Below are positions 10,345 through 19,961 of a DNA stretch of 64,000 bases, one piece after another. Made by a program: the position numbers and the translations under genes. Numbering within the stretch: the stretch's first letter is position 1; the number at the start of each line of letters is the position of its first letter. The stretch is from assembly GCA_947396885.1 (NCBI GenBank), contig OX377206.1, positions 43,507,631-43,571,630 of the forward strand, in the 5' to 3' direction. This DNA comes from Heligmosomoides polygyrus polygyrus (lineage: Eukaryota > Nematoda > Chromadorea > Rhabditida > Heligmosomidae). The notes beneath the pieces were generated by a model, which did not search any database, was not told the DNA's origin, and saw only the letters and a list, made by a program, of their open reading frames with translations.

Positions 10345-10810
10345 ACGACAAAATAGTGAAAAATACCCAGACGTCTCCTCTCTGCCGGGGAACTTCACAC
10401 TGGGGCAATCCAGGTCGCTGAACTCGGATCTGAAGTTTGTTTTTGAAGTATCGATCGCCATCAATCGATATTGATCAAATTACGGTGCGGAAAAATAGCG
10501 GAAAATACCCAGACGTCCTCTATCTGCCTGTAAAACTTCAGCTCTGGGGGAATCGCGGTCGCTGAACACGAATCTGAAGTCCGTTTTTGAAGTATTGATC
10601 GCTACCAATCGATATTGATCAAACTATCGATTTTTGTGGATGTCGTCCAAGCGGTCCGAAACTTTACCCAGGGGCAGTCGAGGTCGCTTAAGACGAATCT
10701 GAAGTTCATTTTTGAATTATCGATCGCCATCAGTCGATATTGATCAAACTACGGGTCGCCAAAATAGCGGAAAATACTCAGATGTCTCCTACGTGCCAGG
10801 GGATTCAGAA
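10345..10810 (+). repeat. Tandem repeat of about 135 bp, 3.4 copies
   Basis: Units begin near 10352, 10491, 10626 and 10759. Each contains AAAATAGCGGAAAATAC, a GAATCTGAAGT-type block, and TCGATATTGATCAAACTA. The GAATCTGA core with a following CGTTTTTGAA resembles the TGATCACGAATCTGACATCC family at 28350-28650 and 52000-52235. The third unit is diverged at its start. No coding potential is evident. Confidence 0.75.
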
Positions 10811-12689
10811 GAAAAGTTTTAAAAGTTTTCGAAAACCGAACAATCGAATAACTCAATTTCGAAGGCACATTCCCTAGAGATCCGAAAGAAGGCAGAACAA
10901 AACCACAATTGTGGACGAAAAGAGTTGAATTTAGGAAGACAACTGAATAATCGTTTACAATCCAATTAGAAGACCATAATAACAAGATACTTGGTTATTC
11001 CTTTCGCAAAGTAGAGGACATTCCTCAGGGATGAGGCCCCACCAACGGTAGGAATTTTCCTCACTTCTACGCATAATTTGTTATCTGCCACGTGTTCTTC
11101 ATTTTCAAGACGATGACACTAACTTCTCGCATTGTTCTATTACCAGCATCCTTCGTCTGCTTCGGGTAGGGCGGGCAAGCCGGAAACTTAGCCTAATCCA
11201 AGCTAGGGATGCTTCAGCAGCCAGCGTCCGTCGCCGTACGCTGGACGTGCGGACCACGCCAGGCTTCCCGGCTTCGGGTATAACATATTTTCTTCAGCAC
11301 ACATATAAAGCCGTAAGGTTTGTAAGCTAGCTTTTATCCTAGCATGTTCAAGAGTCAGCTCTTTGCTCCCGTTCAGCTTTTTCTAGCTTTGACAAGAAAA
11401 GGATACGGATAAAGGACGCCACTAGTCAACGAACTGGTGGAGGGGCCACCTTTTAGTCTGTGGTTTTCTTTCTTTGTGAGAAGGCCCATGAATGTCGATT
11501 AACATAAAAATGGAACAACACCATTCAATGGAACAACGAGGGGTACGACACAGTAGTGTTGGATATCAGTTAAATTTTCACGCAACACAAAATGCGTTAT
11601 GGGGTGCCTTGCATGGTGACCCCCTCCTCCTTCGAGCACATTCGCACAAAGTTAATAAAACAGCGTGCTTCTATGCATAGTCATTGTACGCGGTTTGAAA
11701 TTCGCGCGTGGGTTGGTTTTGAAAAGAATGATGGTTTTGACGTTAATAGAGCGCGTTTTCCAACGGCGACAATTCGTCCGCAGTTTCAGTGCACGTTTAA
11801 TGAGGAATTGCTCTGACCTGCACATGGTAAAACAGAACATTTTCTAATACACTACGACCACGGCGGACGCGATGCTTGGCAACGATTTCGACGCTAGAAT
11901 GCTAGAATGCGCAGGCACATAGACTCGTTACAATTAGGACGCCGTATTCCCATCGGAGCACGCAATAAGAAAGGGCTCTAAACGATTCCCAAACCGCTTG
12001 AAATGGCCCAGGGAAATAGTTTAAGTTAGCATTTCACTGATACATTCATACATGTATTTTGTAATACATCATAACCTTTACAAAAAAATTGTATTTTATC
12101 ACTTGAAGACGTTTGTCAGGCTTTTGTTTATCAAAATCGTAGTTTATTATCACTTATTATCATCAGTTGAAACAACCAGTATAGGATCAACTATACGCAC
12201 AGCTATAGTTGTGCTCTCGCAAAATTTTCAAATATTGGAATGGTTTCAAATGCCCGCAATTTTCGAGTGTTCGAATTCAAGCATAATCGAAAAGTGGTTT
12301 TATGATGATTAGGATTCGAATACACGCGAAAAACGCGATTACTTAAATTTCGAGTTCATTATCCAGATTCGAAAGAAAATCATTAAAATACCGGTTTGAA
12401 TAGGCCATCCGAACAAAACTATGCACAACACTAGACATGAAAATGAGATAGTACCCAAAACCAGAATATCGCCACCAGAATCGACTAGACAGCAGCAGTT
12501 TCGTGACGCTGCTTAATGCTCATTAGATTTTCGAGAATACTCAGGGATTATAATAACCTAGAAAAATCGGACTCTTACATCTAGGTATGTTCAACAGCAA
12601 CCAACAAAATATCGCATTATCTCTAGTTAACTGCCACTTCTATTTGAAATCCCTCTTTAATTCACTATGACGAATCCCTCGATCTCAAG
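10811..12689. other. Unassigned sequence
   Basis: No supported gene. 11150-11285 is a GC-richer patch with GCTTCGGGTA near both ends, possibly a small repeat. 12200-12400 contains diverged TTCGAA-rich motifs that foreshadow the minisatellite. Short frames around 11492-11847 lie on both strands with no recognisable motif. Confidence 0.5.
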
Positions 12690-13745
12690 CATTGTTCGAT
12701 TTCGAAATACGTTCTAACAAAACTTCGCGATTTTCAAATCCGAGCCCTCCAAATGAAATCGCAGATTGATGACCGCGAAAAAGCATTGTTTGAATATTGT
12801 TCGAAACCGAACAATGTTCGAACAATGTCAAGAGTCGGCCGCCAGAACCCTCGAAAGGAAATCGCAAATCGTTCCCGCCAATTATCGTAGGCGCAGAAGT
12901 GGAGCGAGCATGAACGTGGGTTCTTCGGGGAACGGAGACGATCCATACTCAGGCGGCCTACTCTTGATATTGGTCGAACGTTGTTCGATTTCGAACAATA
13001 TCCGAGCAATACTTTTTCGCAATATTCGATTACGAACAATATTCGAACAATGCTTTTTCGCCATCTTCGATGTCGAACAATGTTCGAACAACGTCTTCCT
13101 ATCTTCGATTTCGAACAATCTCCCAATGATGCTTTTCCGCGAAAGTCGATTTCGAACAATGTTCGAATAATGGTTTTCGCGAAAGTCGATTTCGATCATT
13201 GTTCGAATAACGGTTTTTCGCGAAATACGATTTCGATCATTGTTCGAATGACGGTTTTTTCGCGAAAATCGATTTCGAACATTGTTCGAATGACGGTTTT
13301 TCGCGAAAATCGATTTCGAACAATGTTCGAATAATGGTTTTCGCGAAAGTCGATTTCGATCATTGTTCGAATAACGGTTTTTCGCGAAATACGATTTCGA
13401 TCATTGTTCGAATGACGGTTTTTCGCGAAAATCGATTTCGAACATTGTTCGAATGACGGTTTTTCGCGAAAATCGATTTCGAACAATGTTCGAATAACGG
13501 TTTTTCGCGAAATACGATTTCGATCATTGTTCGAATAACGGTTTTTAGCGAAAATCGATTTCGAACATTGTTCGAATGACGGTTTTTCGCGAAAATCGAT
13601 TTCGAACAATGTTCGAATAACGGTTTTTTCGCGAAAGTCGATTTCGATCATTGTTCGAATAACGGTTTTTCGCGAAAGTCGATTTCGACCATTGTTCGAA
13701 TAACGGTTTTTCGCGAAATACGATTTCGAGTATTGTTCGAACAAC
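12690..13745 (+). repeat. 41-bp minisatellite with higher-order structure
   Basis: From about 13130 to 13740 there are 15 units of about 41 bp, each of the form TTTCGCGAAARTCGATTTCG followed by a AAC/ATC-type variant, ATTGTTCGAAT and RACGG. Unit variants recur in blocks of four (order A-B-C-D, A-B-C-D, then B-C-D, A-A-B), giving a higher-order period near 165 bp. Diverged units extend back to about 12690. The unit contains two dyads: TTCGCGAA, and TTCGAACAATGTTCGAA. The array reads open on the minus strand only because 41-bp units with indels happen to avoid stops; I do not call it a gene. Confidence 0.9.
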
Positions 13746-13820
13746 AACGATTTACGATTTTCGAGTAATCGAGCGATTAATTGTTTGAAATCGCTCGAAC
13801 AGTTATTCGGCTCGAATAAT

Positions 13821-15573
13821 TCAGGTCAAGTCTACTACTAGTAGATCATCCATGTATCTGTATGGTATAAACATGTAATTACTACTAGCCACAAACGATT
13901 TAGCGAATTCGTATTCCAATATAGACATTGTGATATCTGCATGTAGTGGACTAATGTTACCTCCTTGAGGAACACCTTTATTTTGTCTATAATTTGTTGA
14001 GCCAAATAGCTTGCATATTCTGTATCCATTACACGCTATAAAATTTTTACTGGCATTTTTGAAACAGGTTTTGAGTAGAACCCTCTATTTTGCCTAAGAT
14101 AGTCTTATGAGGTAGGTTAGTAAACATCATTAAAGTTCGCCAGTAGAGTTTTAAATGGTCGTCTTGTAGTGTGCTTAGTTCGTAGGCAATATTTGTATTA
14201 TTAATTGCCCGATATATCTTCGTAGATCTGCTTTGGTTAGTTACTATGCTACACTAGTTAATGAAACGCTTCTTAACAAATGTGAATATACATTGTAATT
14301 GTAAGGCAAGGTTTTTAATACTACTATTGGATGCGCCTGTAATCAATCTGAAACTTATTGGGTCCTTGTGCATTTTAGGTAGGCACTAGATTATAGGAAT
14401 TTCGGTTTCACTGTTAATTCCCAAACCGCTATTCCTATCGAAAACGTTATGTCTACATACGTAAGATGACACGATTCGTTGAGGTTGGGTATGTGGTTAT
14501 ACACTTTGTCGGTTTGATCTTTTGTTGTGAAGAGTACATTCTTTCTATCAATGGCTATTCCCAGTTGTTTCATAGTTAATTTTAGGTAGTATTTTTTACA
14601 TATTACACCGTAGTTAGTAGAGGCTTTGTCTAGCGGGCAAAAGACAAAGTGATCTTGGTAGTATTTTATTTGAATATATCGGATAACTTAGATTTTTCTT
14701 GATTATTATTTAGTACAGGTCAACATGCATTTATGTTGTCAGCATTCAATTCATATTTATTTTTGATCTTTTCGATGATAGCGTCAACAGCGTCGTTATA
14801 TATGACCTTCATCTTTTCTTTATCTAGTTTTTTATTTACCCTATAGTTAGTGCCTTTACTAAGTACTTTTCTTCGAGCTGTATCTTCAGAAATTTCTAAA
14901 TTATCTGTTATAATATCATTATGATGTTTGTCGACAAATTTATTACCGTTTACATAAATTGTTTCACATAGACAGGGACTAGATAAAATATGAAAAATGT
15001 TATTGTTTAATGACCTAAGAAATTTATTGTAATTAAAGAATTTGGTTGATACTGGAGGATCGTATTGTAGACTACTCCAAAAAAAATTTATTTGATTGCA
15101 GTAACCATAATTTCGATAGAATAGATGCTACCAAATACTTTATTGAAGTTGATTATATCTAATTTAGTGTGTATGTAAGGTACTACTACATTAAAATAAT
15201 CCTTTTTCACAGAATTATTGTTAATTTGTATGTAGCTATATTTGGCTGTTGTCAGTAAGCAATACAGAGCAAGTTTTGCTTTTTGTTTAAGATGTTTTGG
15301 AAAGAGTGGATCAAGACATAATTCCAACAGTTTTATTACATTTCTTTTTGAAAGACTTTTAAGGAGTCTATAAAGCTTCATAATGTGAAGGTTATTTTCA
15401 TTGTTGTTGAGATAGTTAAGAACTTCAGTATATTTGTTGTGGTCCTGTTGTTGATTTATTGTCTTTTTTCCTCTATTTGTTCTCTCTTTAATGAAATTTA
15501 ATGAGAAGTAAGGATGGTTAACTTTATGCTTTATGGGATTAGTAATGTTAGTTGTATTACCATATCCTTTCAT
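13821..15573 (-). pseudogene. Broken reverse transcriptase of an unusual (Penelope-like?) family
   Basis: Minus-strand pieces in order: an N-terminal frame from 15573 to 15088 ending in a YIHTKLDIINFNKVFGSIYS block; SLQYDPPVSTKFFNYNKFLR; DLEISEDTARRKVLSKGTNY-like sequence near 14870; FCPLDKASTNYGVICKKYYL near 14620; CLPKMHKDPISFRLITGAS near 14360; FTNLPHKTI near 14110; GVPQGGNISPLHADITM near 13950; and the catalytic YRYMDDLLVVD at 13830-13860. Several stops and frameshifts separate them. This layout (DKA..ICK, LPKxHK, G-P-x-G-x-N-x-x-P-L-x-A-D, Y-x-DD) matches reverse-transcriptase genes I associate with cnidarian and fish genomes and with Penelope-like elements. Composition is much more AT-rich than the flanks. 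The C-terminus is cut off at the minisatellite. Confidence 0.75.
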
Positions 15574-15829
15574 ACTGTCATTAAGATCCAGCGGATATGC
15601 AGTGTTGAGTAGTTTAATCCAGGAAAGTTCGTTATTAATTTATATATTTTTGCCTTTATTGTTGTCTAGTGAATCTAAAATACAAACGTCAAATTCAGCC
15701 TTACAGTTACGCAAGTGAGTATATAAAACATTAAATTTCTTTTTATTATTTATGTAATACATATAATCTTTTATTCTTAAAAATTTTACATTTTATGTTG
15801 ATTTTTGTACTTTTCTTTTACATTTTAAC

Positions 15830-15832
<3 letters not shown>
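15574..15832. other. AT-rich flank of the reverse transcriptase island
   Basis: Continuing AT-rich sequence with no recognisable motif; it may be upstream sequence of the same retroelement. Confidence 0.4.

Positions 15833-15892
<60 letters not shown>
15833..15892. repeat. (TA)30 microsatellite
   Basis: Thirty uninterrupted TA dinucleotides immediately before the left end of the following mariner. TA is the mariner target, so this tract was a natural landing site, or it expanded from the target duplication. Confidence 0.98.
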
Positions 15893-15896
<4 letters not shown>

Positions 15897-17176
15897 GTCA
15901 TCAAATAAGTAATGTCGTTTTTTCAACCTTGACTTCAATTAAACAAATTTTCAACAAAACTTCATTTCAGCCAACAATGTAATTACCATCATTATCAACA
16001 ACCTTTCTCCACCTAATGAGCAAATCTTCAATTCCTGAGAATAAAACTGTTGTGGTTTTTGAGTAAAATATGTGAACATAGCCTTTTTAATATCCTCCAA
16101 ACTTTCAAATCTCTTGCCACTAAGGTAATGTTGTAGAGACCGGAATAAGTGGTAATCCGAAGGTGCAAGATCGGGAGAAGGCGGTGGATGAGGTAGAACC
16201 TCCCATCCTAATTCGTCATTTTTTCCAGCGTCCGTTTTGCACAGCACAGTTTTGCATTGGCGTGATGAAGAATTACGCCCTTTCTGTAGGCGATTGCCGG
16301 ATACTTTTCCAGCAAAGCTTGGTTCACTCGATCCACGGCAAAGATGCATTGCTCACGGTAAAGGTCTGCATCAACGGTCTGTCCAGATTTAAGCACTTCA
16401 GAGTGGACAGTTCCACGGATATTCCACAAAACACAGAGGGGTCCCTTTCTGAGCCGAATATTCGGCTTCGCAGTACTTCTTCGTTGTTCATTTTTGGAAA
16501 GCCACTGATTTTGCGCCTCGGATTATCGTTCGAGATCCATTTTTTGTCTCCTGTGATCAGTCGATCAAAAACGGGTCTGTTCGGTGTCGTTGAAGCAGTG
16601 CGTTGCAAAGTGTCGATCGGTTGGCACGGTTCTCGGCGGATAAATCGTGTGGTACCCAGACACCTGCTATGCATACCTTGCCAATTTGGCGTAGATGAAA
16701 ATGTATGGTTGATATAGGTTCGTCGAGAGTCCTCGAAAGTTTCTCCACTGTTTGGCAAGGATTCGCCCCCAGTTTTGCCATCAGCATGTCGTTGTCAAAT
16801 GTTGCGGGTCTTCCTGATCGAGAAGAGTCAGAGAGGTCAAAATTACCGGATTTGAACTTGGAAAACCATCACTGGCATTTGGGAACGTCCAGTGCACCTG
16901 GATATACATCGCAGATATTTTTGGTAGCAACTCTTGCGTTACTACCCTTCCGAAACTCGAACAGCATGCAATGCCGAATGTGCTTTTCTGAGATTTGCCA
17001 AGCCATTCCACCTAAACTTGCAAACTAACAATTCAAAGAATGGTAGATTCTAAAAGAGCAAGTATCAGTCACCTTAGAATCACTTTAGTGCACCTTCGAA
17101 ATACACAAATCTGCAGACAAATAATGAGCTAAAACAGTAGTGCACAAAAGACGACATCACTTATAGGATGACCTAA
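15893..17176 (-). mobile_element. Complete mariner element, inactive
   Basis: The ends are TTAGGTCATCAAATAAGTAA on the left and an inverted TTAGGTCATCCTATAAGTGA on the right, flanked by TA at 15891-15892 and 17177-17178. The length of 1284 bp is typical of mariners. It contains one transposase gene on the minus strand, listed separately. This is the best preserved full-length DNA transposon in the window. Confidence 0.93.
15955..17006 (-). pseudogene. Mariner transposase, full length with lesions
   Basis: Starting from an ATG at about 17006 (MAWQISEKHIRHCMLFEFRK), the helix-turn-helix region runs to a TGA inside the KCQ*WFSKF segment. It then continues through TVEKLSRTLDEPISTIHFHL, the hallmark WVPHDLS, and the first catalytic block DRLITGDKKWI (with Lys where Glu is usual). 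Further on come MWNIRGTVHSEVLKSGQTVD, the degraded second catalytic block reading HHANAK rather than HxDNA, and WEVLPHPPPSPDLAPSDYHL with the third Asp. Frameshifts occur near 16430, 16230 and 16050. The second catalytic Asp appears lost in the HHANAK version. Confidence 0.9.
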
Positions 17177-17796
17177 TAGTTTCTATACGTTTAAATATAA
17201 TTTAATTTTGTGATGTTAATGCTAAACAGAATTTGCTCAAATATTTTCCTAAAGCAATTCAACACATCCTAGTTCTACTATATTCCGTCATTTGTCTTAT
17301 TTTTTATTTATATAGGAGGATTTTTTTTATTACGCTTTTGTATTTTGAACTGAAACTCTGAATACCTAGAAAACACAGTTCCTTTACCTTAATGTATTCA
17401 TTGTAATATGCATGTTTTATGGAGTTTAATTACACTGCTAGCCTTTACATGTTATGATTTATATAGGCGCATCGTAAGATGCATACATGGATTGAATTGA
17501 ATTAATATCCTACGGTCTATTTGTGGTTTTGCAAGTGTTGCTATTAATGGCGCACCGCACAAGATACTTCAGTTGGTTTCTGCGTTCGTTTTGTACAAGC
17601 AAACTTTTAGCTCAATTCTAATAAATAAATAAACTTCTTAGCCAAGCGTTCTTCTCCCGCTTAGTCCCATGCTTCAAACTAAGCTCGGAACCTCGATAGC
17701 TAGTCAAGTTGTCCAAACGTTTTTTCAAAATATGCTTGGCATTTGGTATTCGATGCATGCGAAAACGGATATAATTTCATACTGCTAATTCTTCAT
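17177..17796. other. Unassigned AT-rich sequence
   Basis: No gene recognised. An AATAAATAAATAAA stretch near 17618 could be the tail of an old LINE or SINE. Confidence 0.5.
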
Positions 17797-18105
17797 GAGG
17801 GCGTGTGTAGCGCAGTCGGAGGAGGCGCGACTGTCGCGTGCACCCGATACCAGGTTCCTGGTTCGGATTTCTCGCCCAGGCCAACCAAGCCTTCCATCCC
17901 TCCGGGGTCGGTGAATTGGTACCAGACTTGTCTGGGAAGGATAAAGCGCTGACTTGTTCATCGGCTGGCCACCGCAAGTCATTGTATGGCCAAATACGCA
18001 TTCATGTCGCCTCCACGACATCCCGTAGAAGTAGAATGCGCTGGCGCATCCCAGAAGGGATTGAATAACGCCGTCCTTTATCCTTTATCCTTTAATTCTT
18101 CATAA
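17797..18105 (+). mobile_element. tRNA-headed SINE with TTTATCC-repeat tail
   Basis: The head starts GGGCGTGTGTAGCGCAGTCG. TAGCGCAGTCGG is a good pol III A box, and CTGGTTCGGATTTC at about 17858 is a B box. The first bases GGGCG can pair with CGCCC at 17872-17876 as in an acceptor stem. A body of about 190 bp follows, and the element ends with CCTTTATCCTTTATCCTTTA at about 18073-18094, a simple-repeat tail like those of RTE-mobilised SINEs. No protein is encoded. Confidence 0.8.
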
Positions 18106-18594
18106 ACATTCAGGAATTAATCGCAAATCGCTGCAGTATAAACCTCAAAAGAAGAGCAATTGGCACAGGGCTGAAGATGATCTACCCCAGTTACATGAAA
18201 TCATAGAACTTGAAATTAGTCTGGGTTAATAAAAAATCAGACAACAACAATGCTACCTAACGAAATCGCACCATTCCTCGTATTGATCCCTACAAATTAC
18301 TATGAATAAGAACAAAACACATGACACGAATCGCCCTAGCAATGCCCCAAAAGTTACAAATTTTGGCAAGAGCTCCTGCTCGAAAATGAAGCCCCCCGAA
18401 TTGCTGTGGCGCCGCCCCGAACTCGACAAACTGCATCTTTCTTGACGTTTCCAAGAATCGTAATGGCCGGCACATTAGAGATATTCGGTGGTATTTCTGT
18501 TTGCTGGAAAGCTCTTGACCGAAATCTTTTGCTACGGCCTAGGATAGCGATACTAGACCCCTTTGAAATGTAGCCCTCGCTGGTCGCAGTATCG
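18106..18594. other. Downstream flank of candidate gene
   Basis: No separate gene is supported. A minus-strand frame at 18354-18704 reads through the last exon in another frame and is probably a shadow. The 3' UTR of the candidate gene would lie here. Confidence 0.45.
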
Positions 18595-19091
18595 TCAGTA
18601 GCAACAACGACTCCCTTCCCCCTCGTCCCGCCCCTCTTCAAGGAGGCCGGGGTGATGCCGCTTTGAGGCAGTCTGTTGTATACCATCAAATAAAGACGTG
18701 ACATTGATTCCTTTCACACCGTTCAAGGAATACAGCCACTGAACCATCGAGCATATGGCAAAAGGAGGATACTTCCTTCACACACACAGAAACAAGCACA
18801 AATACCAGCAGCAAATTCAAGCCTAGAAATACCTTTGACAAGGACTGCAGAAAGTGCTCAACCATTGGCGAGAACTGGAACATCGATGCCGACAATCCTG
18901 AACAATTTTTTGAACCAACAAATTCATGCTTGAAAAGAAAAGCTGGTAAAAAAATACATAGCGATAATGCCCACCAGGTGAACTCACACCTGACGTGAGG
19001 TTAACCGGGAGATTGGTCGTAATCGATCCTTTGAACTGTATCGTAGTCTTCTCGTTCTTATGACCGCTCTCACCATTCTGTGAAGAACTGC
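18595..19091 (-). CDS. Candidate host gene 3' end, three exons, function unknown
   Basis: Three phase-compatible exons on the minus strand. Exon 18988-19091 follows a strong nematode acceptor (GGTTTCAG) and ends at a GTGAGT donor. Exon 18833-18928 follows TTTTCAAG and ends AAAG|GTATTT. Exon 18595-18738 follows GGTTCAG and ends in TGA. The introns are 59 and 94 nt, both junctions are phase 0, and exon 18988-19091 starts with 2 nt of a split codon, so at least one more exon lies upstream. The product fragment contains GSITTNLPVNLTSG, then HEFVGSKNCSGLSASMFQFS, then WLYSLNGVKGINVTSLFDGI, and ends SRCCY. It has two N-glycosylation-type sites (NLT, NVT). I do not recognise the family. Upstream exons may have been displaced by the transposons from 19221 on. 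Confidence 0.42.
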
Positions 19092-19220
19092 CTGAAACCA
19101 GCATTAATATGAAAGCATTTCAAATGCTTTCATCCAAAAAACATGCCTGATCCAATGGATTGGCTTTGCGTAGTAGATGTCTGAGATATCGACTGTATCT
19201 CAATGTTCCCTTAAATCAAC

Positions 19221-19961
19221 GTGATTAGAACAGAAGCCTGCAAGGAAGCTCATTATTCCATTAAGAACAATTCAGCGGATCGTCAAGCAGTGCAAGGAGA
19301 AAGGAACGTCAGCATAAAGGTAAAGTCAGGGCAAGCTTGTTCTGTGAATACAAGGAAGAACTGCGCGATCATTAAGAAGAGATTCGACAGAAACGACAGC
19401 ATATCTCTTAACAAGATAGCAAAGAGCCTCAGAATTGCTCGTTCTACTGTCCAGTCAATTGTTAAGAACGAACTAGGTCTTCGGAGCTATCGCCCGCTCA
19501 ACGGGCAGTAGATGACAGAAGCATCCAAGGAAATCCGAGAGAAAGAGTGCAAGGAGCTGACTGTTTTTCTCAGTACGCCGCGTAGAAGATGTGCTGTGGA
19601 CAGATGGGAAGATTTTCACTAATTCGCAAAGAAAGCTCAGAATGATCGCCAGCTCCTCAGACTCGATCATGAACACTCTCGGAAAAGGAAGGTCGTCACA
19701 AAATATGCCGCCGGTTTTCGTGGAAAGAAACATGAAAATCAACGCTGGAACATACCAAGAGGAGGTTCTGAAAAAAAGTAGTCCCTCCCTTTTATGAAAA
19801 AATCCTGAGATGATCTTTCAACAGGACTGGGCTCCTGCGCATGGAGCTAGGACGACGACTGCGTATCTGGACGCCAACTTCCCTGGATACCTAACGAAGG
19901 ATCAGTGGCCGTCTAACAGGCCAGATTTAAAACCCCTCGACTTTGTCATATGGGGATACCA
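19221..19961 (+). pseudogene. Tc1/mariner transposase, 5' part of a split copy
   Basis: An N-terminal frame (to 19511) holds the helix-turn-helix with LNKIAKSLRIARSTVQSIVK and LGLRSYRPLNGQ. A frame change precedes VLWTDGKIFTNSQ (first catalytic Asp, about 19590). PPVFVERNMKINAGTYQEEV follows, then a stop near 19797. MIFQQDWAPAHGARTTTAY (second Asp) lies at 19810 and LTKDQWPSNRPDLKPLDFVI (third catalytic position) at about 19895. The sequence breaks at about 19961, where RTE sequence begins. The C-terminal part lies 6.6 kb away at 26611-26876. Same family as 4011-4905. Confidence 0.88.

Noticed and set aside
9988..10464. 158-codon frame and its plus-strand partner
   Set aside because: Both arise because the sequence is a palindrome, reading similarly on both strands; no domain recognised.
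12690..13745. CRISPR-like reading of the repeat array
   Set aside because: Units are contiguous and diverge throughout; there are no unique spacers, no cas genes, and the DNA is eukaryotic.
12770..13745. Heat-shock element array (TTC/GAA repeats)
   Set aside because: The TTC and GAA half-sites are directly adjacent (TTCGAA) and lack the two-base spacing of true heat-shock elements.
13196..13747. 183-codon minus-strand open frame
   Set aside because: It is produced by the 41-bp minisatellite, whose units happen to lack stops on that strand; no protein domain is present.
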